From assembly GCA_021442155.1 (NCBI GenBank), contig CM038220.1:78355817-78419816 (forward strand): a DNA stretch of 64,000 nucleotides, written 5' to 3'. Both the position numbers and the translations under genes were made by a program. This DNA is from Cymbidium sinense. Taxonomy: Eukaryota > Streptophyta > Magnoliopsida > Asparagales > Orchidaceae. Below the pieces are notes generated by a model, which saw only the letters and a program-made list of their open reading frames with translations, did no database searches and was not told the DNA's origin. Below, piece after piece: positions 13,510-29,902 of the stretch; within the stretch, counting starts at the first letter, position 1, and each line of letters starts with the position of its first letter.

Positions 13510-13699
13510 CTATCTTGAAAGATAGGGGCATCTCCCTTCAACGAAACTAATCACCTAATAAAGACTTCTAAGGCTACCAAAGATTTTTCCCCTACTTTAC
13601 ATGGAAAATAAAGTAGGGTTTATATTAAACTGGGTTCTAAAGTTCTATGGGGGCAAGCCCCCATAGTTAATTACATTCTAAGGAATGTTAGTTCCTTAG
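13510..13699. repeat. Cluster of four perfect inverted repeats (hairpins)
   Basis: Four short inverted repeats lie within 190 bp. They are CTATCT/AGATAG (13,510-13,525, loop tgaa), CCCTACTTTA/TAAAGTAGGG (13,590-13,618, 9-nt loop), CTATGGGGGC/GCCCCCATAG (13,645-13,666, loop aa) and CTAAGGAA/TTCCTTAG (13,678-13,699, 6-nt loop). All are perfect. No coding region is associated. Confidence 0.85.
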
Positions 13700-15909
<2,210 letters not shown>

Positions 15910-16003
15910 TTTATTTTCCTTGATTGAATTATTTTATCATATTTAATTTAAAGCTCTATCTAAATTCTTATAAAAAATACATAGTAATGAAATTAAATGC
16001 ATT

Positions 16004-16760
16004 ATGTCATTGTTAACAGAAGTGAGGTAATCAAATGACCTCCTTTAGTTAAAGCCTCATGATCCGGATGTTCAAACAATATACCCATTACATTCAAATA
16101 TATGTAAATTTGCATACATGAATATAAGAAAGAGAGCTCCAAGTCATATGATTAATTAATTCAACTTAATCATTCATGCATGGATTTTTGATAAAAGATA
16201 ATGGGTTCTAATTCCATAACTAAATACACATACATGTATAAGAAACATAAGCTAGTACATGCCATTGTTAACCAGGGAAGTGAGGTAATCAAATGACCTC
16301 CTTGGGGCTTCCTAAAGTATCGTATTCTCGGTATGTCCAGACTAAATATTTTCTTTTCTCAAATACATAAGGATGTATACATAAATAAATGAAGGAAAAG
16401 CAAGCAAAAGTTATATTTTTATTTTATTGAAATATTTATGTATATGGAGTAAAGTCATATCCAAACTCTAATTTTGAAATACATAAGAATGAAATCAAAT
16501 GGAGTATGTGCTATTGTTAAACCAGGGAAGTGAGGTAATCAATTGACTTCCTTGGGGCTAACTAACGCCTCGTATTTCTTGGATGTTCAAGCTATATACC
16601 CATTAACATTCTTGCTTATATAAATCAATACTTGGATGAAAGAAAAGAAACTTCATTTCATACATTTAAGCTATAATCACATACATCTCATATGTATTTA
16701 TAACGAGCATTCATTTCTAAGTTTTGGAAATAGATTTGGATTTAATAATGATAATAGCCA
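16004..16760. repeat. Three-copy ~250-bp tandem repeat with palindromic core
   Basis: A conserved phrase, gaagtgaggtaatcaaatga, recurs at about 16,019, 16,278 and 16,528, giving periods of about 259 and 250. In each copy it is followed by cctc/cttc and a cctca/cctcg-ggatgttcaa-type phrase, then a stretch rich in atacatac and ataagaaa. The core carries an inverted repeat GAGGT-N9-ACCTC (perfect in copies 1 and 2, ACTTC in copy 3). The segments between cores are more diverged. Confidence 0.8.
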
Positions 16761-17940
16761 AACATATATTAATTTAAATCAACACATGCAAGTTTGACTT
16801 AAAGGAAACCATTTAATTTAATTAATTTTGGAAAGATGAATGCATGATCACAAGTGACATATAATATTTAATATGATTGGAAGAAATAAAGGGACATAAG
16901 CACATGATTTCATTCAATCAACTAATTCCTAAGGACAATCATACTAAATAAGCTCATTTAAAATAAACTAAAATTTCTTAATGTCATTTTTAATTTCATG
17001 TTTGATTTGATTTAATCAATGTGAGAAATGTTTGATAATCCTAATCTCATTTCCCATGTGTGAGTTAATTTGATTTAATGAAAAGTAGGTTGATTTTATG
17101 AATTAATTAGGAAGGTGTGAATTAAATCAATTAATTAAACCCTTACTTATGTTACCTTTAGATAATTAATTAAATGATTATGAGCCAATGTAATCTTCAA
17201 ATGAATTGAAAAGTAAATAGCAATGCTCTGGTGAAATGAGAGGGGCCTAATGCAATTAGCTCACAGTCATTAATTAATTAAGCTTAATGAATTCACTTAA
17301 TTATGGTTTTCTCACACGTGAGACCATAATTTCATTTTTCTCTTAGGTTATTGAACACCTAAAGCTCTACCCATAGATCAATTAAGGAAATCAAATGCAA
17401 TTCTTCTTTTAAATAGGTTAATCAAGACATTAATCCATTAATCCATTTCTCTTTACTTAATATTTTGTTAAGAAAGAGAAGGAAACTTAGGAGAAAAATT
17501 AAGCCCCAATCCAATTTCTTAAGTCTCTCCACAATTTTGATGATTAAGAGTCCAATTTGTTGATTAATTAATGTTCACATGTAATTATCACTTAAATAAG
17601 TTGAGTAAGTAAGACTTAAGCAATCAATTTTCCAATTAATCAACTAATAAATTCCAAGAGAAAATAGAGGAGAGGCGTCATCCCCTAAACATTTCAGTAA
17701 TTTTGAAATTTATTGGTCAATTAATTAGGGAGTAATTAGGCTAATTAAAATTTTAATTAAACCTTAATTAAGAAACAAATATTATTCAAAATTATTTAAG
17801 AATAATTTTAATGGATTCCCCTCTAAAATACCTTTAAAATGAGTCATTATTTATATTTTTTGAATTTTTCTACAATTAGTTATGAATTATGGAAGTTTTA
17901 GCCTTAAAAATATATTAAATAACCTAAATTAAGCCTAATC
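16761..17940. other. Anonymous AT-rich DNA rich in TTAATTAA-type runs
   Basis: No gene recognised. The sequence is full of ttaattaa/aattaatt words, and no period is evident. Confidence 0.5.
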
Positions 17941-19000
17941 TCATCGACGCCATGTGGTGCGCTTTCCACATAACGTCACAAGATTGGCTATTTAAGTTGT
18001 CACATCCACTAATGTGATGGAGCGGTATTGATGTCGCCATCCATCTCGGATGACGGCGAGATCAAATCGTGGTGTATAGAGAAATAGTTGGATCTAGCAT
18101 GATTTGATCAGAGTCCATTTCAATCACGGAATGGGCGACTTGTGATCCTCCTTCGCAGCGATATTAAGTCATCGCCATGGATCGTTTGATCCGAGCTCAT
18201 CCGAGTTCGGATTCACTCCAAAATTAACCCACATCTACACGCGAGGGGTCCACAAGGATCCAATGGCTAGGGTGGGCTCACATGCGAATTTTCTTCAAAA
18301 TGGTCCAACAAAATTTTCTTATTTTTATGATTTTAAAGAATTACCTCGCCGAAGCTCAAGACTGACGGTAGGATCGATGGAGGTAGCTTTGTCTAGTAGA
18401 GATGAGGCCCTGTTGAGAAGCAATCAAGCCAATTCCCCTCAGTTTCTCAGAGGGTCAACTTTCATCACTTTGGAGCTCAGTGGTGTTCGAAGTTCTTCCT
18501 CCGGTGACTTGGGAGCTTAGGAAATGACTTGGGTGGCTTCGATGACATGCGTGGAAGGTGTGTGTAAGAGTAATTTAGTTTTGGTTGAGAAATGAGGGAG
18601 TTGGAACTTGGATTGGAGTGCCATATTTTGATTTCGCATAGAGAGGAGAAATGCCGAAAGAGGGGACCTCAGGATGGCTCTAGGGATTGCAAGCAGGTTC
18701 GAATTTGCACTTGGAATCTCTCACGATTTGAATTAATGCATTTCCTATGTGAATTGAGGAGGTATACCCCTCGGTTTGCTGAGGTGGATGGACGGGATGG
18801 TTTTCTATTTTTTCAACAGGCTAGCCACCGTCAGAGCGCCAGATTGGTCGCACTCAAGTCCACGTGACTCATATGGATTGGAAGAAGCCATGGCAGGAGG
18901 CTATAAGCTTGATTTAGGCAGATTTCCTTTGCTTGGATCCTTTGGTTTTCAGTTTGCATGGGAGCTGAGTTAACTCACCTCCTTTTGGTCCAAGGTAAGT
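17941..19000. other. GC-richer segment, origin unknown
   Basis: Base composition changes clearly from the AT-rich flanks, with many CG dinucleotides. Open frames on + at 18,263-18,520 and 18,592-18,867 are 85 and 91 codons, but neither has a motif I recognise and they are in different frames. Short inverted repeats occur at its left edge: ATGTGG/CCACAT 17,952-17,971, TCACAT/ATGTGA 18,000-18,017, CATCC/GGATG near 18,038-18,052, ATCCGA/TCGGAT 18,199-18,212. It could be a decayed LTR or a gene fragment carried by a transposon. Confidence 0.45.
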
Positions 19001-19019
19001 CCTAGCACCTTTTAGAGGA

Positions 19020-20200
19020 TCCCTCATTTGGAAGAGTGAGGGTTGTCAAGGTGAAATGAAGAGTGGACTTTGTCATTTTTGGAAAAATCCCACATGGGGG
19101 AGAGGATCCATGGAGGATTTGCATTGGACTTGGCACCAAATGGGTTTGGACTGATTTTAGGTTGACCCAAGATGGGTTTGGGTTGGGTTTAGTTAGCCTC
19201 CAATGGGTCATGGGTTGTTTTATGGGTTTTGGCTTCAATTGGTCAAATGGGATCATATTGGGTCATGTTTGGTTGGGTTGACCAATTGGTCAAATTAGGT
19301 CTAACTAAGGCTTGGGTTAGGTTTAAATGATGTTTTGAAGAGTTTTGGTTCAAGTGATTTCAATTAATTTGGCCAAAGTTTGATTTTAGCTCATTTGGAT
19401 TCATATATGTCAAATGTGCTACATTGACCATTAAATTGGCCAAATTAACTTGTTGGGTGTTAGTTCAAGTTCAATTGGTCAATTGAAAATGATTGTAGGT
19501 TTTGGTTTGAATCAATTTAGATTTTTTGACAACTTGTCAATTTGGGCTAGGTTGGGTCAAGTTGACCAATTAGTCAAATTGGGCTCAATTATGACTATGG
19601 TCAAGTTCAATAATCAATTTGGAATGAATTTGAGCCATTGGTTGCAATCAATTTGGGTTAGATTATGATTTGACCCATCTGGGCCTTTTAGGACAATTGG
19701 GGCCAACTTGGGTCAAATGACCAATTGGACTTGGTTTGACTCAATTGAGGGTCAAGTCAAGTTCAATCATTGATCATCGGTTGGTGTGAATCAATGGTTT
19801 CAATCGATTTGGTGTATGGTGGGTTTTGGCTAGTTTGGGTTTCATTTGGGCTGAAGGTTGACTTGGTCAAAGGATCAAGTTGACTTGGTTTGACCCAATT
19901 CAAGGTGGTTGATCATCCTAAGGTGATTGTTGATCATGATATGAGGCTTGGATGGGCTTGGTTCAATCCAATTTGGGTAGGATTAAAACTTGGCTCAAAA
20001 TGGTCCTTTAGCTCACTTTAGTTCAAGTGGACCTAAATGAGTCAATTGGTTTGGTTTTAGCTTGATTCAAGTTTAGTTGAACTTATATATGAGCCTAGAA
20101 TTAAAATATAAATTCAACTACAATCAATTTAGAGTTCAATGGATTTTGGCTCATTTGAAGTTTTCAAGCTAAAAGGGCTAACTTGACTTGACTTGAGTTT
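19020..20200. repeat. Degenerate repeat region dense in TTGAC/GTCAA words
   Basis: The phrases ggtcaagttgacc, ttggtcaaa and ttgggtttggt recur throughout in imperfect form. One copy is a perfect 16-bp palindrome, TTGACCAATTGGTCAA, at 19,278-19,293. No fixed period is visible by eye. Open frames across it, rich in Trp and Gly, are a by-product of the GT-rich composition. Confidence 0.6.
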
Positions 20201-20211
20201 TGTTTGATAGG

Positions 20212-21160
20212 TTTCATTTATATTTGGATATATGATTGAAGGAATGATTGATTCAAGAGAAAATATATTGATTTTGGCATAGTTTAAGTGGATTTTGGTT
20301 AAGTCCAAGAAATTGGCTTTAAGGGTATAAATTATATTTTTGTTTGAATTTGGATTTAGTTTTAGCTATTTAGATTTATATTTCATTTGTATTTGGGAAT
20401 ATAAATAAAGATATAAATAATTCATGAGAAAATCACTTGAGTTTGGAGTGATTTAGAAGCAAATTTGACCAAGCTTATGGATGTAGGTCAAAAGTGCTAA
20501 GAAGAAAATCAATTTAGTATGATCTATTTTTGGTCATTGGAAGGTGAGTTTCATTTATATTTGTGAATATAAATGAAGGAATAATTGATTTATAAAGAAA
20601 CCAATTAATTTTGAGTTGATTTGGGTTAAGATTTGGTTAAACTTATGGAGGTGGGTGTATATGACTTAAAAAGGGTATTGGCTTAGTTTGATTTAGTTTG
20701 ATTTGATTTTAGTCATTTGATTATAGATTTAATTTATATTTGTGAATATGAATGAAAGAATAATTAATTTATAAATAAATAAATCAAGTTTGGAAGATCG
20801 CTAAACTTATGAGGATGGGTCATATGGCTTAGGAAGAATTTTGGAACTTAGATTTGATTTTGGGTTTCAATTATTTGGAATTGGGTTTGGATTTGGATTT
20901 AATAAATGATTGAGAGATTTAATTGATATTTGAGAAAATCAAATGAATGGGAATTAGATATGGTTAAGGCTAAGTCCATAAGATGAAATCAAAGGGCTTA
21001 GAAAGGGTTTTGAATTCAATCATAAGGTTTTATGGAGAAATTTTGAGCATGAATTTGACTATGGGATTGATTATGAGTTTTGAAAATTTGGTTTGTATTT
21101 GGCATAAATTTGAGTTTTGGTTTGAGGAGGAAACTATGGATTGGGTTTAGGCTATAGGGT
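20212..21160 (+). repeat. Degenerate ~170-180-bp tandem repeat
   Basis: A unit opening with tttcatttatattt and continuing with gaatataaatgaaggaat, attgatt and a gatttgg phrase starts at about 20,212, 20,381, 20,549 and 20,728, with a weaker fifth copy after 20,890. The spacings are 169, 168 and 179. The last part matches 11.2-11.65 kb. Confidence 0.7.
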
Positions 21161-21164
21161 AGGC

Positions 21165-21640
21165 AAGTCTACCTAAGTCTCTAAGGCAAGACCTATCCCT
21201 ATGGCTAACCCTTCTAAGTCTATATGCTTAGGTTAAGTGTTCACCTAATCACTATAAGTGTCTTAAGACTAAGGAGCTCTTAATTTCTACAAGAGTCCTA
21301 GATCTATGATGAGGAAGTTGAGAACTCACTCTAGAAGTGAGATCAACAGATACTATATTGTTAAGATGGTTAGTTAACTCCACTTTGGGGATGCCTCCGT
21401 CATGAGTTAACACAATAGCTTCTCCAAGTAGGTGTAGTTGCCAAACTCATTGATATGGTTGGCGGGTGGAGAATGACATTGTTTTGAGAGAGCATGGTTC
21501 TCACTAGATCCCACTAATTCTAGAACTCATTAAGTTATCCAAGCATTGTTCATGATTGTGATAACCGCGCAATGATTCTTATCTGAACTTCATCATGAAT
21601 ATTGGCTCTGCCATAAATGCTTTGATACCAAAATGGAGCA
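21165..21640 (-). mobile_element. Possible LTR-retrotransposon leader with primer-binding site, remnant
   Basis: On the minus strand, the sequence at about 21,621-21,637 reads TTGGTATCAAAGCATTT, close to the TGGTATCAGAGC primer-binding site complementary to initiator tRNA-Met that many plant LTR elements use. Downstream on that strand, 21,540-21,165, lies a relatively GC-rich block of the kind seen in leaders or gag. No convincing Gag motif can be read and I did not find a matching LTR pair. This is a tentative call. Confidence 0.3.
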
Positions 21641-22676
21641 ACAAGAAAACTTAAAGTAAAGAAGGTTTTAAGGTTCCACTAATAATTCTCATAGTAATTA
21701 GAAGTTATTGAGTTAGTTACAAGAACATGCTAATATACTAAATAAAGTAAGGGTAAAATGTCACTAAAATGAAACATCACTCAAACTACTAAATTATTGA
21801 CAACTAGTCTAGACAACTAAGAAAGAGATTATTGAGTCTCAAAGTAGCGGTGATAGCAGCATCAAGATCTTTTCTTTCACATTAAGTAAAATAACCTCTT
21901 TGCATTATTCTTCTTTCTTCGACATTCTTAAGTGGTTAGCCAAAAGCAAGTGAACTCAATTATGGAGATATAGTGATATTTTTACTAAATAAATAATTAC
22001 TTTAAAATGATGAAAATTATGTCATTAAAAATATGATATATTATGATTTTTTTCTTTCTTTATTATTCATGAAGCATATGATCTAGATTTGTTTTCAAAA
22101 CTTCATCTCAAATCTATTATCATTTCTCCTACTATTTGATTTTCTTTCACTACTGAACTCTCCATCATATATTAATAGATTTAATGAAGGGCATGTGTGG
22201 GATCAATATTATTTTATATTATATATTTTTATTTTAAAATTATTTTTAAATAATTTTTATTTACTATATTTTTAAATAAATTTTTATTTAATATATTTTT
22301 AAATATAAAAATTTATAAATCAACCACTTAATATATGTGTATTTATAATTTAACTACCTTCTCTATTTTTGAACTACTGACTTATGTATTTGCATGTGTC
22401 ATGATCAAATCTTTGAGAATTTTACAAAAATTAAAAAAAATGAGTTGAGCTTTTGTTATGAATTTCAATATTTTAAAGTCAATTTTAAAAATTAAGATTG
22501 AAGATGATTAATTTATAAATATAGAAGAATATGATGACTGTGTAGGTAAAAAACTCTTTTAAATATTTTTATCTTTTTATCTTTAAATCAAATTATTTTT
22601 AAAACACTTGTAACAACTTTTGAATATTATAAGGATTTTTAAAAATAATTATCATCATCAAATATATTTAATTTAA

Positions 22677-22751
<75 letters not shown>

Positions 22752-24433
22752 GTGATCCCGAAACGGTCCCTAAAAAAATTATTTCGATCAATAGAAATAT
22801 AGTCATGAGGAAGACGATAAAGATGAAAATTCATTCAAGCATGCCCATGTTTCCTTACGGGGAATGTACTGCTTTGTGTTTCCTTTTCCAGAAACCAAAT
22901 ATCAAAAGTGCCAGCCCCTTTTTAAGGATTTTCCCTCGTCTCTCTCTTCATCTTAACCCAAGGAGATACTACTGTTCACAGCTGTAGTAAAACAGTGGCA
23001 AGGGTCCAAATTGAATGGGATGAGAACAGTATTAAGCAGGAATGTGCTCTTCCTGCTGTCAAAATACATGATAGCAGTTGCTTAACTTCATCACAGGCTT
23101 AGAGCTTTTCGAACTGATCGATGGATCTCATTAATAGCAACAGCAGTAGAAGATATACTATAAGCTACTACTTTAATGTCTGTGGCTTATACTAGCATTA
23201 AACGCAACACTCAGTCTTCGGATCATTCGGATAAATGCGTCCACAAGCACTAGGCTTTAATGTTTCAGCTTCATCTGCTCTTTTGAAACAGGTAGTTAAT
23301 GAGGTGCTATGTAGTTTAAAGAATGCTTCTCTCCCAATGTATTTAATTTCATATTATGTATTATATTCTAATATGTTTGTCAAAGGATTTTTTTTATTTA
23401 TTTTGAAAGTATGCCACTTCTTTTAAACTGAGAGGGCAACTATTCAGAAGGTAATGTGTGGGCCTTCAGTAAATTCAGGAAACATTACCTAAAGATCTCT
23501 ATGAAGGCTTTTATTTTTTATTAAATATTTCGATAGAAGTATTGAAGTAGCAAAAATATCAAATTCATGATGTTGTAGGTAAGAGTGAAAGCACTACTAA
23601 GAAGATCAGGAATTTGATATTTTTTTTCTTTCTTTCTCTCAAAATATCTAATAAAAAAAGTGAAAATAATGATTATCACAAATTCTATCTGCAAATAAAT
23701 GAAAATTTCTAATACAATAAATTAAAATCCCTCATACAATTTTATAATTCTAACATTTACTTGCAAAAACTCAACCATGCAATGCTAAGGTCTACTTCAA
23801 ATCAAGCCTTTGATCATATTTTAATTTGAAATTGGAAGATTTACATAAATAGCACACAATTCTTATGCATTTACATATCTAACAAGTAAAGTTTGATATT
23901 TACAAATATACCTCTTCTTATGCCCAAATAATTCAAAATTGACAATTATTATTTGAGTTTGGGATAATTGGGTTGAGTTAGGTTAGCTAGGTTAAAATTT
24001 ATTTAGTTGAGCCATATTGATTGAAAAATTGCATAACCCATGTAATAAATGGATATGGTGTTTGATTTAGCTTTAGTTTGGGTATCCAAGTCAAATACTT
24101 CTAGAAAATAAATGGATCTGATTTGGATTAAGCATATTTGAGTTGGCTCGATCAAAATATATTCCATCAATCTAAATTGACACCCTAGATTGTAGAAAGC
24201 ACAAATTCTCATCTTAGCTACAAGTAATAATGAATCCCATGAAATTAGCTTAACTTTCACCATGGTTCAAATTCTACTTATGATGGGTCAATATTAAAGG
24301 AGGTCTAACACTATATATCAATTATAAAAAAATTTATTTTCAATGAAAAGAAACTTAAATTTATGAGTGAGGATCAGTGATATAAATATTTTCAACTATT
24401 CAAAGCAAAACTAAAAAACTCCAATTATCTGAG
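21641..24433. other. Anonymous AT-rich DNA with an (AAT)n array
   Basis: No gene recognised. A slightly more balanced stretch at 22.8-23.3 kb contains open frames of 60-63 codons without motifs. The trinucleotide array is listed separately. Confidence 0.5.
22676..22751. repeat. (AAT)n microsatellite
   Basis: About 25 ATA/AAT units without interruption. Confidence 0.96.
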
Positions 24434-24768
24434 TAGGGTTGTAATCAGTGAGCGGTATCTTATCATTGGACTTGGCTTGGATAAATTATAAGTTGTTCAT
24501 GTTAAGCTTCGAGAGCTTTAGCATGGATGTTCAAGCTTGGTTTGCTTAATTTTATCATGTTCAAGCTTGAATTGTACTTGGCTTGTTTGAAATAAACATT
24601 ATATAATCAAGTTAATGAATAAGATTTAAATGAGTTCTAAAATTTTCTCTAATTTTTGGTTGGATTACTTATTAAATCTCATATAATAATCATGATCTAA
24701 GTTCTCCACACAATATAAAATCTAGATTCTTAAAAAAATAAATCATGAAAAATTCTATAATAAGCTTT

Positions 24769-25730
24769 AAAACATACATAAAATCAAGAGCTATTTAAAA
24801 TTTTATGATCTATAAATTTATAAAGAAGGACAATTGGTCATTTTAAAATATAAGCACTAGATTATTGTTTAAAATAAATGACTTTTAAAAAAACTAAGGC
24901 AATAGTCGGTATTTCTATAAAAAAAAATAAGGCAATCGCTTTAAAAAATATTAAAATAGATAATTAAATTTGTGTAATTTTATTGTTGCTCTTAAATTAC
25001 AAATTTCTCTAAAACAAGACACTTTAAGAAAAAAATAATAAATAACTTAATTTGAAGAAAAAACTCAAAATAAAGAGTGCATCTGGATATAAAAATTATA
25101 TATGAACAAGCTTATCAATCTCTCAAAGAAAAGTGCTTCAAATTCATAAGAAGTGAAAACATTCTATTTTCTCAAAAAAATAGTTAACACTGAAAACTAT
25201 TCATAATGATTCAAAAAACATTCATTTGTTCTATTCAAAACTTAACTAAAACATACATAAAAATCAAGAGCTATTTAAAATTTTATGATGCATATAAATT
25301 TATAAAAAGTTGACCATGGTCATTTTAAAATATAGCACACTATCGATTATTATTTAAAATAAATGTGACTTTAAAAAAAAACTAAGAAGAATATCTCTTT
25401 TATAAAAATAAGGTGATACTTTAAAATATAAAATAGATAATTAAATTGTGTAACATACCTTTGTTGCTCAAATTCTGATAATTTCTCAAAACAAGACACA
25501 CGTAACAAAAAAAAAATTAATAAATAACTTAATTTGAAGAAAAACTCAAAAATAAAGAGTGCATACACGGATATAAAGCATATATATGGAACAAACTTAT
25601 CAACCTCTCAAATAGAAAAGTACTTCAAATTCATAAGAGGTGAAAATATATTGCTATTTTCTCAAAAAAAATGGTTAAGAACACCTATTCATAATGATTC
25701 AAAAAACATTCATTATTCTATTCAAAACTT
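24769..25730. repeat. Tandem duplication of ~480 bp inside the hAT element
   Basis: The block 24,769-25,247 is repeated at 25,248-25,730. Both copies start aaaacatacataaaa and end ctattcaaaactt, and they match along their whole length (for example aattaaat-tgtgtaa, then cttaatttgaagaaaaa, then attcataatgattcaaaaaa). Differences are mostly single-base indels in A runs. Only the second copy has extra short insertions. Confidence 0.9.
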
Positions 25731-25969
25731 GATAATAGTTATTCCCAAAAATATATCATTCATATATTTAGTGGATTAATAATGATGATATTCTTTACAT
25801 TGAATGGTTGTAAAATTTTATAATATCACCTTCTAAGACTCTTAAGAAAGATTAATGACTTTGATGTCTTCTTTATTAAAAAAAAGCAAATTAATATAAC
25901 TCTTTTACTATAAATATATTATCAACTTAAAATAAAATGAACAACATACCATTGATTTTTCTTAATCCC

Positions 25970-27937
25970 ATAATAATTTCTAAACCAATCACTTCCACAA
26001 GAACTTGAGCATTGCTTGTACAAGGATGAGCGATATGTATCTACCGGCCAAAACTAAAGTGGACTCGATGCAGAGTAATAGGTATTATGATAGATATAAC
26101 AAGCCATTTTAGATAGCATTGGAAATTTTAATCTACTTTCCACCACTCTAAAGCATCAAATTGGTAATGGTCATTACTCTTCAGAATATGAACACCATCT
26201 TCTAAGTAAACATCAAGTTCAGATTTTACATTCTTGGCATCACTCTAAGATAATTTTCAAAGATTTCTCTTCCGGTCTCAAAAGACTTGCCTCTTAAAGT
26301 GAAACGAGTGTTACTTAAAGTGACTAACAACTTCTTCATTGAAGTTGTATTTCCTATGATATTTGAAGCATGAGTATTTGCATAATCATTATGCAATAGT
26401 TTGTGACTCACGAATGGTTGTAACATGCTTGCTTCATTTGGAGAATAAATTTTAGAAAATACAAAGTTAACTAACTTAATCTTATTTCGGATCAATCTTA
26501 ATAGAAATTAGTTACATTCTCCCTCAAACTTCTCTTTCATGTTCATGGCCATCAATCTCATATAATCAACACCATTTATAGAAACTTCATCCAACACATC
26601 CTTGATTCTCCAAAGATCAGAAAGAAATAGATTTGAAGTTGGATACTCATTCTCTACAAATAAAGTTTGCATACTTACAAAATAAAAAAAATGTAATGAT
26701 AGATAAATGAAAGAAGATATTTAATGTAACCTGAAATTATATTTGTAACTGATTAAATAAACCCAAAATGAGCAAACATCTTGCTTTATTCCAATCTTCT
26801 TCACATGGGCAATATGTAGATGGATCTCTATCTTGATAGCGAGAAATACTTCTCTAAACTCAATGCACATGAAAGCATGGCATATGTTGCATTCCATCTA
26901 AACAATCAAGTATTAGCCTCTTGTTAGAAGTTTAAGTTGCTTTAAAATTTCACTGACGATTTAATCTTGTAGTGGAAGAAATATATTTCACACTTTCTCT
27001 TATATTATAAATAATATGGCTTATCATAGAAAGACCATCTTGCACTATGAGATTTAATATGTGTGCACAACATCGAACATGAAATAATTTACCATTCAAC
27101 GGAAGCTTCTTTTGAAAGTTTATGCTATCACACAAAAGGCCAACTGCTTTGTCGTTATATGAAGCATTATCCTTGTCACACTAAAACTTTGCCTTCAATT
27201 TCCCACTCTTTCAAACATTTATAAATAGCATCATGAATATCATGTGCTCTATGTGTGGATTAACATCAACAAAATTTAAAACCTTCTTTTGTAGACACCA
27301 CTCTTTATCAACAAAATGCCCTGTGATAACCATATATTGAATTTTTTGTTCGGACTTCCATAAGTCTGTTGTTATGCTTATCATCCCTATTGAACTTAAC
27401 AAACTTTTCAATCGTTTCTTCTCAATTTCATAACTACTGATACAATCTTGCTTTGCCATTGCACGTGAAATTTTCTCATATTGTGGACTAGCAGCCTTCA
27501 TCAAAATATTAAACACTTCATACTCTATAAAAGTGAAAGGCAACTCATACACCATGATCATATGAGATGTAATATCTCTAATTTTAGCATGATCATACTT
27601 CCAGTTTTGCTACTCGACTAGTAGATGTAATTGATTTTCCCATAGTGATAAGTAGTTGTCCCTTTCCTAAAATTTTTTGGACAAGTTTGAAGATGCCTTT
27701 TATATTGTATTGTTGCCATCCTTATTTTTATTCATGTATAACTTGCTGATTGCATTGCACTTTCTCAACACCACTTTTTAACTTTACAATAGTGAAGTCT
27801 TTCCAAACATCTGAAGTTCTCTTTCTTTTCCTCTTTTCAAAAGGGTTTTCTTGAATATCATCGATAACAAGATCTTCACTTCTTTCAGTGGCACTTATAA
27901 TAATATTAGCATCTATATCTGCTTGATTCTCATTCAT
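25970..27937 (-). pseudogene. hAT (Ac-like) transposase: BED finger, catalytic core, dimerisation region
   Basis: The protein would bind the element ends and excise the element. Reading on the minus strand, the N-terminus (27,937 downward) has a basic KRKRKRTSDVWKDFT segment of a BED zinc finger with its later Cys/His part lost. Next come MIMVYELPFTFIEYEVF and SITTDLWKSEQKIQYM (the first conserved Asp block) at 27.56-27.21 kb. Then NASYNDKAVGLLCDSINFQ at about 27.17-27.12 kb and FHVRCCAHILNLIVQDGL at about 27.09-27.04 kb. A RNKIKLVNFVFSKIYSP block lies at about 26.49-26.43 kb, and FDALEWWKVD of the C-terminal dimerisation domain at about 26.17-26.13 kb. Stops and frameshifts separate these blocks; the gap between 26.9 and 26.5 kb is poorly conserved. 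Confidence 0.9.
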
Positions 27938-28201
27938 GATTACAACACTAGAAAAAAGGAAAAATAATGATCACTCCAAAAAGTCTACTACATCATTATT
28001 AAATTAAAACATTTAATACAAAAAACTATATAAAGGACAAAAAATGTATAGGCTCATATAAAAATGCTTTATTAGTGTCATTATAGGATGAGAGATATTA
28101 GGCTTGAATCTTCCAAACCCTAAACTAAAAGAAGAGGTCTAAAATATTGAAAATAATGCTCTCAACTTCCAACAAACTAAGATCTACAATAGTAATAAAT
28201 T

Positions 28202-29848
<1,647 letters not shown>

Positions 29849-29902
29849 ATGTTCATGAACATAAACAAGCGAGTAAGATCATGTTCATGTTCAGTTCATT
29901 TA

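Noticed and set aside
18263..18867. Open frames in the GC-rich segment as a host gene
   Set aside because: Two different frames, no motif, no splice-consistent structure visible; GC content alone lengthens open frames.
19002..19281. Overlapping frames on both strands rich in Trp, Gly or Pro
   Set aside because: They arise from GT-rich degenerate repeats and match no family.
24434..24470. Same family as the MITEs at 39,218 and 50,650
   Set aside because: Its terminus TAGGGTTGTAATC differs from TAGGGGTGYGC beyond the generic hAT start, so this hAT is not evidently their autonomous partner.
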